A DNA stretch of 64,000 nt from a bacterium (GTDB taxonomy: Bacteria; UBP14; UBA6098; 4484-93): positions 1 to 64,000 of the forward strand of contig JAGGUN010000005.1 in assembly GCA_021158465.1 (NCBI GenBank). Reading direction: 5' to 3'. The first letter of the stretch is position 1. Each line of letters starts with the position of its first letter. Below the pieces are notes generated by a model. That model searched no databases and had not been told where the DNA came from. It saw only the letters and a program-made list of their open reading frames with translations. Shown piece by piece: positions 1 through 7,206 of this stretch. The translations under genes and the position numbers were made by a program.

Positions 1-879
1 GAGCCAGAGATTCTATACGCTTGCTCTGGTGCAATCGGTGTTTTCCGCTCGACCGATGCAGGAGAGAGCTGGAGCGAGTTCAACGATAGCCTGACAGAGA
101 CGGAGATTGTCGATATCGCTATCCAGAAACCAACAGGAAAACTGTTTGCACTATCCTCACACGGTAATATATTTGTCTGGCAGGAGGAGACGGAGGAACT
201 TTCCCTTACATTCTCCCTCGATTCCACAAGTTATTACTTCGGAGACAGCATCTTCTCGACAACAAAACTCACCTCCCTCGTCGATTCGCTACTGTATATA
301 GATGAGCCGACCATCATCTTTGCCAACCTGTATTTTATCATTATCTCTCCACTGGGGGATACGGTCCTGCCGACCTATCCCGTGGCGCCGGGGATACCAG
401 AAACCGTTCCCATATCGACAGGGGAAACGATAACCGCTGACTTTGAACTGTTCAACAATTTCGATTTCGATACAGTTTACGGAGAGTATAATGCAAAGGC
501 TTGCTACATATCGGGATATAATATCGCCGGGGAAACACCGTTCTGGGAGGGAACACTCGAGAGCGAATGGGTGAGGTTCTCTCTCCTGCCACCGACAGGG
601 ATAACCGAACCAGAAGAGAAATCGAGCTTCTCTTTGAGCATCTCGCCAAACCCATTCAATTCATCCTGCCAAATAAGCGTTTCCTCACCAGAGGAAACTA
701 AAGCAGGTCTCGAGATATTCAACATTAACGGGGAAAAGGTCGATGAGAAGGCTGTTCGCATCTCCTCCGGAGGGAATATAATAATCTGGGAACCAAACGC
801 CCTCCCAACCGGGGTCTATGTCATACGGATGCACGCAGGAAAAGAGCTGCTTACCAGAAAACTGCTGCTACTGAGATAA
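1..879 (+). CDS. Secreted protein with BNR-like repeat and T9SS-type C-terminal domain (5' partial)
   Basis: The frame is open from the first base of the window, so this is the C-terminal 292 residues of a longer protein whose start lies outside. Near the window edge it reads VFRSTDAGESW, the Asp-box-like S-x-D-x-G-x-x-W signature of BNR/sialidase-type beta-propeller repeats. The last ~85 residues form a FlgD-like/T9SS type A sorting domain: SPNPFNSSCQI, then GLEIFNINGEKV, then PTGVYVIRMHAGK and a tail ending RKLLLLR. In Bacteroidota such domains direct proteins through the type IX system to the cell surface; no T9SS machinery gene is present in this window, so export by that route is inferred. 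The 3' end overlaps the convergent comEC gene by 12 bases. Function of the missing N-terminal part is unknown. Confidence 0.85.
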   Translation, partial: EPEILYACSGAIGVFRSTDAGESWSEFNDSLTETEIVDIAIQKPTGKLFALSSHGNIFVWQEETEELSLTFSLDSTSYYFGDSIFSTTKLTSLVDSLLYIDEPTIIFANLYFIIISPLGDTVLPTYPVAPGIPETVPISTGETITADFELFNNFDFDTVYGEYNAKACYISGYNIAGETPFWEGTLESEWVRFSLLPPTGITEPEEKSSFSLSISPNPFNSSCQISVSSPEETKAGLEIFNINGEKVDEKAVRISSGGNIIIWEPNALPTGVYVIRMHAGKELLTRKLLLLR

Positions 880-3297
880 ACTCTTTACAGCCCCATTCTG
901 CAACCTGTATATCTTCCCTCGCTTAAACGACTTCACATCGATAACTCTCCCATCCGTTTTCATAATAATTGTCCCTTCTCTGTCGGTGCGAAGATAGATA
1001 ATTCCGAGTGAATCGAGACGAGCTATAACCTCCCTGTGCGGATGACCATAGCGGTTGCTTCTACCGCAGGAGATAATAGCAAAAGCAGGTGAAACGGCAG
1101 TCAGAAACTCCCTCGACGATGATGTCCTCGAGCCGTGATGACCCAGCTTCAACACGGTTGAGTGTAGATTGTCCGGCATCTCGTCGACAAGATGATGCTC
1201 AACACAAACGGAAGCATCTCCAGTTAATAGAAACGATACATCTTTGTATAAAATCTTAATCACAACCGATGCATCGTTGTTATTGCCTGTTATCACCCTG
1301 CCATCTCTCGATACGAAGAAACTGTCGGGTGAGAGGACTATCCCTCTCGCAGGTGAAATAGGAAGCGTATCCCCTCTCGATAGCTTGACATAGTCGATAT
1401 CCTTCTCTTCTATGAGAGCCTTTATCTCTCTGTATGTTCTGCTTTCCCCATCGACTCCAGGATAGAATATAGTATCGGGTAGAGAAGTCCTCAGCATATA
1501 GAGAAAGCCTCCTATATGGTCGAAATCCGGGTGTGTCATAACGGCAAGTTCTACCCTGGGAGCACCCAGTTCATCAAGAAACGGCTTTATCACATAATCG
1601 AACATCCGGGGGATGCCGGCATCGACTATGAGCAGCCTCCCCGACGGTAGATGCAATATGGATGAGTCCCCCTGCCCGACATCGAGGAACGCAACAAAGA
1701 ACCCTCTGTTTATCCCGATGCAGGATAGGACAAGCAAGGTGGCAAGAAGGAGGATAACTGCTACTCTCACAAGACGCTTTTTTATAAGCTCGACAATGAG
1801 AACAAGCATAGCAAAGAACAGGAAAATCAGCCACCATCTCGGATGTGGGATATTTGTGTAGGAGAAACTGAGCGAGGAGAAGAATTTTGTTATTCTGAAT
1901 AGCAACCACTCACAGCCCCAGAGCGAGGCAGCAAATACGGAGCCTAACTCGTGGCAGAAGCTACCGAACAAAAGCATCGGAAAGGCAAGATAGAGGGCTA
2001 TCCCTGCCAGTGGTATAACCGCAAGGTTTGCCAGTGGTGCGACAATCTGCAGCCTGCGGAAATAGAATGCAACGATAGGCACCGTCGACACCGTGGCAGA
2101 GAGGCTAACAAAAAATGGAGAGATAACCCACTTATGGGCGAGAAGGATAATCCACTTGTAGAAAAACCCCTTGTTTCGGGCATTCGGTCTATCCGGTGCA
2201 ATCTTCGGATAGATGTATACTATCCCAAAGACGGCAGCAAAGGAAAGCAAGAACCCAGCGGTGAATAGCTCCCCTGGCCAGATAGCAAGGATAATTATCC
2301 CTGAGAAGCCCAGAAGGTTCAAGAGGTCTGCTTTTCTCTCTACAAGGTTGGAGAGGAGCAAGCAGCAGGCTATAATAGCCGCTCTTTTCACCGATGGGCG
2401 TGCACCGACAAGAACTGTATAGAACAAAAGGAACACCATCGCAAGCAGCGTGGAGATTTTCTTCGGAAGAGGTAGACGCATCGAGAATATATAGATTAGC
2501 AAGAAGACAACAAAACCGACATGCAATCCCGACACGGCAAGGATATGTATAACACCCGCATTAACGAAATGAGAGGTCATCTCCTTTGATAGAAAGGCAC
2601 GCTCACCCAGAAATATCCCGAGGATGAACTTCAGGTAGTCACCCGACAAGTACCTGGAAAAGACCTTCCTCACCCAATCTCTGGCAGAGGATGCGGCAAG
2701 CCACAGGTAACACAATGGACGAGGACCTACTCCCCTCCCTGCAAGCATTACATCGGCTGTATCCTTGATAGTTATAATAGAATGTATTCCCTGCATCGCG
2801 AGGTAACGCCGGTAATCGAACACACCGAAGCTCGTCGGCTCATACGGAGAATAAATGCGCCCTTTCAACCGAAGCAGGTCACCGTATCTAAATTTCTTCG
2901 GGAGCCTCGCAAGTATCTTTCCGCTGGCAGCGGATGAGCGGTTTCCACAGAAGACAGAGTCAACAACTATAGTATGTTTAAAATATCTTCCAGCTGGAAC
3001 CGGGAAGTCGGCAACCCTGCCCTCGACGATGAGTTCTGCATTTTTGTCGTTCAGATGCGAGATGTGGTTTTCTGGAAGGTAGCGAAACGATATGGAATAT
3101 CTTATATATCCTGCGAGGAAGATAACGGCAAGTGCAAGTATAGCAGACGTTCGAGCCTTTGCAAAGATTATTGTGAGGACTGCAAGCGCAGCGAATACCG
3201 GCAGAATATAGACAAGGTCGATGTCGAGCCTGTCAGCCGCTGCGATGCCGGCTGCAAGCGACAGGAAGGTAATTAGTGCAGGGAGCCTACGGCTCAT
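868..3297 (-). CDS. comEC: ComEC/Rec2-family DNA uptake channel
   Basis: An 809-residue polytopic membrane protein with the standard ComEC plan: a short N-terminal membrane segment, a DUF4131-like periplasmic OB region (about residues 30-190), the competence membrane core with HILAVSGLHVGFVVFL near residue 240, and a C-terminal metallo-beta-lactamase-like domain from about residue 545. That domain carries DVGQGDS and a THPDFDHIGG metal-binding motif (His589, Asp591, Asp593, His594), and a later GHHGS. ComEC carries single-stranded DNA across the inner membrane during natural transformation; its MBL domain is thought to degrade the other strand. Length is typical. It is the last gene of a four-gene minus-strand unit and overlaps its upstream neighbour by 11 bases. 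No other competence gene is seen here. Confidence 0.95.
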   Translation of the reverse strand: MSRRLPALITFLSLAAGIAAADRLDIDLVYILPVFAALAVLTIIFAKARTSAILALAVIFLAGYIRYSISFRYLPENHISHLNDKNAELIVEGRVADFPVPAGRYFKHTIVVDSVFCGNRSSAASGKILARLPKKFRYGDLLRLKGRIYSPYEPTSFGVFDYRRYLAMQGIHSIITIKDTADVMLAGRGVGPRPLCYLWLAASSARDWVRKVFSRYLSGDYLKFILGIFLGERAFLSKEMTSHFVNAGVIHILAVSGLHVGFVVFLLIYIFSMRLPLPKKISTLLAMVFLLFYTVLVGARPSVKRAAIIACCLLLSNLVERKADLLNLLGFSGIIILAIWPGELFTAGFLLSFAAVFGIVYIYPKIAPDRPNARNKGFFYKWIILLAHKWVISPFFVSLSATVSTVPIVAFYFRRLQIVAPLANLAVIPLAGIALYLAFPMLLFGSFCHELGSVFAASLWGCEWLLFRITKFFSSLSFSYTNIPHPRWWLIFLFFAMLVLIVELIKKRLVRVAVILLLATLLVLSCIGINRGFFVAFLDVGQGDSSILHLPSGRLLIVDAGIPRMFDYVIKPFLDELGAPRVELAVMTHPDFDHIGGFLYMLRTSLPDTIFYPGVDGESRTYREIKALIEEKDIDYVKLSRGDTLPISPARGIVLSPDSFFVSRDGRVITGNNNDASVVIKILYKDVSFLLTGDASVCVEHHLVDEMPDNLHSTVLKLGHHGSRTSSSREFLTAVSPAFAIISCGRSNRYGHPHREVIARLDSLGIIYLRTDREGTIIMKTDGRVIDVKSFKRGKIYRLQNGAVKSLSQ

Positions 3298-3544
3298 TCT
3301 CCTTCTCCAGAAGCTCCCTCACATACGGGACAATATAGACACTGGAGAGGTCTAATTTTGCAAGCTCCATCGAGAGTATCTTTATCTTTGTGGCAGGGTT
3401 TGCACGCTTGTCGATTATGATGACGGAATCTCCCTTGACAACGCAGTAGCCTCCGGGAGTCCCGACGAGCCGCTCGTATCTGACTCTGATACCGAGCTTT
3501 GCCGCCAGCTCCTCCAGCTCCCGCAGTAGAACATCCTTTCTCAC
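3287..3544 (-). CDS. Small hypothetical protein upstream of comEC
   Basis: An 85-residue soluble protein without signal peptide or membrane segment. It starts at a GTG that overlaps the stop of the preceding DUF3047 gene (GTGA) and its end overlaps the comEC start by 11 bases, so it is translationally coupled on both sides and is probably a real gene. The sequence has an N-terminal amphipathic helix rich in Leu, Glu and Arg (about residues 1-25), then a GGYCVVKGDSVIIIDKRA segment likely to form a beta-hairpin, then two further helices. I recall similar short conserved proteins of unknown function in delta-proteobacterial and FCB genomes, but I cannot name the family with certainty. A second frame over the same region is open but lacks protein-like composition. 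Confidence 0.7.
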   Translation of the reverse strand: MRKDVLLRELEELAAKLGIRVRYERLVGTPGGYCVVKGDSVIIIDKRANPATKIKILSMELAKLDLSSVYIVPYVRELLEKENEP

Positions 3545-4185
3545 TTCTGCTCACCGACGAACTTTATATACAGGTAATCCCCGACAGCACGGGAGCTTGT
3601 GTTGTCTGAATCTGTGAGTATCCCGACCCCTTTGACCGGCGGCACCTTCTTTTTGCCAAACAACCGCTTGTAATCCTTGAGGACATCTACCCGCTCGACT
3701 ATCCACTCACCTATCTTCTCCCTGCCCGATTCAACAACGACCATCTGGGTTCTCTTTGAATACGGTGAATGCGTCACCGTTCCAACAGGTAGCGTTGTGC
3801 TCCAGATATATTTCACAGAGCGCGGGATGATACCACCCTCGAATATCACATACACCCCGAGGACAGAATCGTTCGTTTTCTTTTCCCGCTCGTCTCCACC
3901 GGGAGGCAGAACCTTTGCCCTCCAGCAGAATTCGAGGTAAGGATAATCGGCAAGGTCAAGCGACAGCTCGTATCCGATGGTGTGTGAGTTCCCCTTTGAG
4001 TCGGCGTGCAGAAAGATACCAGTTGTATCCTTCTGAACTATGTATACCGAGCGTCCCTCATCCTCCTTTGCTTTCCAGCCTGATGGGAATTTGCCAACAT
4101 CCTTTTCATCAAAATCGATAACTATCCCATCGGCAAAGAGGAAAGCAGGCAAAAAGAAGAGAATAAGTATTGCAACCCCTCTCAT
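3541..4185 (-). CDS. DUF3047 family secreted protein
   Basis: A 214-residue protein with an N-terminal signal peptide (ILILFFLPAFLFADG). The mature part matches the DUF3047 pattern as I know it: YLEFCWRAKVLP, VYVIFEGG, KYIWSTTLPVGT, then VERVDVLKDYKRLFGKK and GILTDSDNTSSRAVGDYLYIKF, giving a beta-sandwich likely related to carbohydrate-binding folds. The molecular role of the family is not known; it acts in the periplasm or at the outer membrane. Its ATG overlaps the stop of the transglutaminase-like gene (ATGA) and its stop overlaps the GTG of the next gene, so it belongs to the same transcript. No catalytic residues can be pointed out. Confidence 0.85.
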   Translation of the reverse strand: MRGVAILILFFLPAFLFADGIVIDFDEKDVGKFPSGWKAKEDEGRSVYIVQKDTTGIFLHADSKGNSHTIGYELSLDLADYPYLEFCWRAKVLPPGGDEREKKTNDSVLGVYVIFEGGIIPRSVKYIWSTTLPVGTVTHSPYSKRTQMVVVESGREKIGEWIVERVDVLKDYKRLFGKKKVPPVKGVGILTDSDNTSSRAVGDYLYIKFVGEQK

Positions 4186-5324
4186 TTTTCCCCCTGTTCG
4201 TCGTATCTTAGCCAGAATTTCTCTGGAACTTTTGGAGATTTCTCTGGCACAAGTGTCAGTGAGACTGTGTCTCCCGGGGTAAGTGTTACCTTCGCGAAAT
4301 CCGCCATATCATCCTTACCTGCCGAAACGACAAATTCCCCTTTTCCCATAACAAATCTGACCGTGCTGTCCTGTCTCGCCACCCGGTAAAGTATCGGTCT
4401 TAAGGCTCCGAAGTTAAACACATACACATAGACAGATGCCGAATCCATTCCCTCGACATTAACCAGGAGATAGGACGGGTCGGTGTATGTTGGTGTGGAA
4501 TTTATTATCGTGTATTGGTCTTTGGTCTTGTAGATTACCTCATCTGATTCTTTTATCTTGCCGTAAGCGCTCGCCAGGACGACCGGCGCCCATTCGGCGG
4601 TCTTCGAGAACCAGGCATCATTGAGCCTCGGTCTCGGCTCACAGGCACCAGTGTAATACCATTTGCCATCTACCCATACCTCTGTCCAGGCGTGATTGTT
4701 GTCGCACCTCGACCAGTATGGTGTCCAAGCTTCCCTGGCGGGTATGCAGACAGAACGAAGGGCAGAGACATAAAATATCATCATCTCCTCGCATCTTCCA
4801 TATCCGCTTTTCAGTGTCTCAAAGACACCCTGGTCCCTGCGCTGCGTCTGCTTGAACCTAACATAACGAGCACATATCTCGTTCACCTTCAGAGCTGCAT
4901 CGGTCATACTCAACCCCTTAACCGAGTCATACAGCATATCATAGAAGAAACCTCGCCAGTCCTCGAGCGGCTCCTGCGAAACCCTCATCGGAAGAACATA
5001 ATGGTAGAATATATCGTCAGGGATCTCCTTCCCCCAGGGAAGCGTCTCGTAAGCCTGAAAGCTGTATTCGATATGGTGAACAAGGAGCTCAGATTTTACC
5101 TGTGCGAGGTCAGATTCCGACATATATTTCAGGAGGAAAATAAGTGCACGCTGCTTCTCCGGCTCGAGCATATCGAGAGCCTCTGTTATCTGGTCGATAT
5201 TATCACCGGCACACTCGACTAAACGGTCAAGCTCACCGGTAAAAACCCCTGTGGTAAGCGGCTGAGCCAAAAGCTCTCCCCAAAACAGCCAAACCATAAA
5301 CAGCATACTGCTAACTATTCTCAT
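4182..5324 (-). CDS. Secreted transglutaminase-like cysteine protease-fold protein
   Basis: A 380-residue protein with an N-terminal signal peptide ending near LLAQP. The central domain is a transglutaminase-like superfamily fold with a plausible catalytic triad: Cys in GYGRCEEMM, His in NNHAWTEVWV, and an acidic residue shortly after in the ACEPRPRLNDAWF segment. The region before it is alpha-helical (LEPEKQRALIFLLKYM). The C-terminal ~120 residues look like a beta-sandwich (VNVEGMDSASVYVYVFN), ending in TPGDTVSLTLVP. Such proteins are usually extracytoplasmic peptidases or peptide cross-linkers; the substrate is unknown. It is the first gene of the minus-strand unit ending in comEC and has its own promoter upstream (5352-5380). 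The start ATG is preceded by TAGGAG. Confidence 0.88.
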   Translation of the reverse strand: MRIVSSMLFMVWLFWGELLAQPLTTGVFTGELDRLVECAGDNIDQITEALDMLEPEKQRALIFLLKYMSESDLAQVKSELLVHHIEYSFQAYETLPWGKEIPDDIFYHYVLPMRVSQEPLEDWRGFFYDMLYDSVKGLSMTDAALKVNEICARYVRFKQTQRRDQGVFETLKSGYGRCEEMMIFYVSALRSVCIPAREAWTPYWSRCDNNHAWTEVWVDGKWYYTGACEPRPRLNDAWFSKTAEWAPVVLASAYGKIKESDEVIYKTKDQYTIINSTPTYTDPSYLLVNVEGMDSASVYVYVFNFGALRPILYRVARQDSTVRFVMGKGEFVVSAGKDDMADFAKVTLTPGDTVSLTLVPEKSPKVPEKFWLRYDEQGEK

Positions 5325-5351
5325 CTCCTAATACCTGCCTTCTTTAAGGTT

Positions 5352-5380
5352 AATCTAATATAAAATCACCTGATAGTCAA
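5352..5380 (-). promoter_or_regulatory. Sigma70-like promoter for the 5324-868 minus-strand unit
   Basis: On the minus strand TTGACT (5380-5375) is followed after 17 bases by TAGATT (5357-5352), 28 bases before the ATG at 5324. It lies back to back with a plus-strand promoter, which fits a divergent intergenic region. Confidence 0.55.
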
Positions 5381-5389
5381 GAATATGAA

Positions 5390-5418
5390 TTGACTTTTTA
5401 CCCCAAAATTAGTAAATT
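5390..5418 (+). promoter_or_regulatory. Sigma70-like promoter for the 5439-20079 plus-strand run
   Basis: TTGACT at 5390-5395, 17-base spacer, TAAATT at 5413-5418, and GAGGGG just before the ATG at 5439. The -35 element continues as TTGACTTTTT, the same extended form seen at 22066. Confidence 0.6.
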
Positions 5419-5438
5419 TAGGATAATAAGAGGGGTCT

Positions 5439-6191
5439 ATGTCAGAAGAGGCGATAACAAATTACAGGAGACTTAAGCAGTTTGTTCTTTCATTCACGGA
5501 TGGGGTGCTCTTTGGTGTTGCGTCACTCGATGGATTGGAGGAGAAGTTAGATACTGAGATAAGGGATGTTGCCCTGAAGATGAAGTACGGGATAAGCATA
5601 GCCAAGAGGCTTCCTGTAGCTGCTCTTGAGACAATCACCGACCGTCCGAACCGTATATACAAGCATATCTATCGTCAGACAAATATCCAGCTGGATAATC
5701 TGGCACTGCTTCTCGTCGATAAGATTCAAGGGATGGGCTATTCGGCTCTTCCGATTCCTGCATCCGTTGTTCTTGACTGGCGTAAGCAGAACAGCCATTT
5801 CTCGCACAGGCATCTTGCCGTTGCAGCAGGTATCGGCTGGTGGGGAAGGAACAATCTCGTGGTAACGCCACAGTATGGCTCACAGGTTAGGTTAGTCTCT
5901 GTCTTAACAGATATGCCGCTTAAGGTTGACACACCGCTCGACCGCGGATGTGGAGACTGCACAGACTGTATCTCTGCCTGCCCTGCAGGAGCACTCTCTC
6001 TCACTCCACCGTTCTACGACTTCCAGAAATGCTACAGTAAGCTCAGGGAGTTTGCAAAAAAAGGCGGTATCGGATACGACATATGTGGGGTTTGCATAAA
6101 GGTCTGTAAGGGAAAGGAGAGATCGCATGAGGGGAAGCTCACTGAGGTTTCTGGAGAGGATTGTGAACACTCCAAGCCCATCGGGTTTTGA
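5439..6191 (+). CDS. Epoxyqueuosine reductase (QueG)-like 4Fe-4S protein, short form
   Basis: A 250-residue cytoplasmic protein related to QueG. The middle region has GWWGRNNLVVTPQYGS, matching the QueG GW-x-GKN segment but with Arg for Lys. It is followed by one 4Fe-4S motif, CGDCTDCISACP (about residues 168-179), and a second cysteine set: FQKCY plus CGVCIKVCKGK. QueG converts epoxyqueuosine to queuosine in tRNA using cobalamin. This protein lacks the C-terminal HEAT-like region of full-length QueG (usually over 300 residues), and its second cluster motif is altered, so it may be a QueG-related reductase with another substrate. Its 3' end overlaps the M42 peptidase gene by 65 bases. It leads the long plus-strand run. 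Confidence 0.75.
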   Translation: MSEEAITNYRRLKQFVLSFTDGVLFGVASLDGLEEKLDTEIRDVALKMKYGISIAKRLPVAALETITDRPNRIYKHIYRQTNIQLDNLALLLVDKIQGMGYSALPIPASVVLDWRKQNSHFSHRHLAVAAGIGWWGRNNLVVTPQYGSQVRLVSVLTDMPLKVDTPLDRGCGDCTDCISACPAGALSLTPPFYDFQKCYSKLREFAKKGGIGYDICGVCIKVCKGKERSHEGKLTEVSGEDCEHSKPIGF

Positions 6192-7206
6192 GTATCCAGT
6201 CCTCGACCTTGTGGAAAAGGAACTCGAAGGTTATATCGACAAGGTCATCCCTGATGTAACTGGGAACAGAATATTTGTCGTGAACCCATCGGGCTCACCA
6301 AAAGTTATGCTTGCCGGACATTCGGACGAGGTGGGGCTCATGGTCACCTATGTGAACGAGAAGGGGTTCATATATTTCCGTTCCATCGGCGGGGTCGATC
6401 CAGATATACTGCCAGCAAGAAGGGTTATCATACATACGAAAGATGGTCCTGTCCGCGGGGTTATAGGTGAACTGCCGATACACCTGAAAAAACGGGATGA
6501 GCAGAAGAAAAAGCGTGAGGTGTCGGACTTCTTCATCGATATCGGATTAACGAAGAAAAAAGAGGCAGAGAAGAAGGTTGCGATCGGCGACCCGATAACA
6601 TTCGATGCGCAGTTTGTTAGACTGTCGAACGACATCGCAGTTGCCAGGGCTTTCGATGACAGGGTGGCAGTATTCGTTCTCGCAGAGGCGATAAAACTAC
6701 TGAAGGGGAAAAGGTTTGACCCAGCGGTCTACTTTGTTGGGACGGTCCAGGAGGAGATAGGTTCATTCGGTGCAAGGACAAGTGCCTTTGGGGTTGACCC
6801 TGATTGTGCTATTGCTATGGATGTCAACCATGCTACGGATTATCCTGGGATATCCAAGGAGAAATATGGCGATATCTCGCTTGGCAAGGGACCAGTAATC
6901 GCCAAAGGTGCTGCGATAAACCCTGTGATGTATAAACTCCTCCTCAGTGTGGCAAGGGAAAAGAAGATTCCGTACCAGTCGGAGGGGATACCATCCCGAA
7001 CAGGAACCGATGCAGACTCCATCAGAATAGCACGCTCAGGGGTAGCAACTGCTCTCGTGAGTATCCCCAACAGATATATGCACACGCCTGTCGAAGCAGT
7101 TTCCCTCTCCGACCTTGAGAACTCATCACGGCTCGTGGCAGAGTTTATCCTGTCACTGAAAAGAGGGACAAATTTCATACCGACTAAATATGGAGCAGAA
7201 GGTTAA
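6127..7206 (+). CDS. M42 family metallo-aminopeptidase (glutamyl aminopeptidase/endoglucanase-type)
   Basis: A 359-residue cytoplasmic enzyme of full family length. Expected dinuclear metal-site motifs are all visible: AGHSDEVG (His ligand), AFDDRVA (bridging Asp), VQEEIGSFGA (catalytic base Glu and Glu ligand), MDVNHATD (Asp ligand) and RYMHTPVEA (final His). The N-terminal NTPSPSGFE segment is also typical. M42 enzymes are self-compartmentalising tetrahedral aminopeptidases that finish peptide breakdown. The start ATG follows GGAGAG. The gene overlaps the QueG-like gene by 65 bases and the histidine kinase by 17 bases, so all three should share a transcript. Confidence 0.93.
   Translation: MRGSSLRFLERIVNTPSPSGFEYPVLDLVEKELEGYIDKVIPDVTGNRIFVVNPSGSPKVMLAGHSDEVGLMVTYVNEKGFIYFRSIGGVDPDILPARRVIIHTKDGPVRGVIGELPIHLKKRDEQKKKREVSDFFIDIGLTKKKEAEKKVAIGDPITFDAQFVRLSNDIAVARAFDDRVAVFVLAEAIKLLKGKRFDPAVYFVGTVQEEIGSFGARTSAFGVDPDCAIAMDVNHATDYPGISKEKYGDISLGKGPVIAKGAAINPVMYKLLLSVAREKKIPYQSEGIPSRTGTDADSIRIARSGVATALVSIPNRYMHTPVEAVSLSDLENSSRLVAEFILSLKRGTNFIPTKYGAEG

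Noticed and set aside
382-879. Complete gene starting at the GTG/ATG-like codon at 382
   Set aside because: The reading frame is open to base 1 and carries a BNR-like Asp-box upstream, so 382 is an internal codon of a longer truncated protein.
3294-3554. Alternative minus-strand frame overlapping the small gene ahead of comEC
   Set aside because: Composition is Arg/Gly/Ala-rich without hydrophobic core. The 3287-3544 frame has stop-start overlaps on both sides and a plausible fold.
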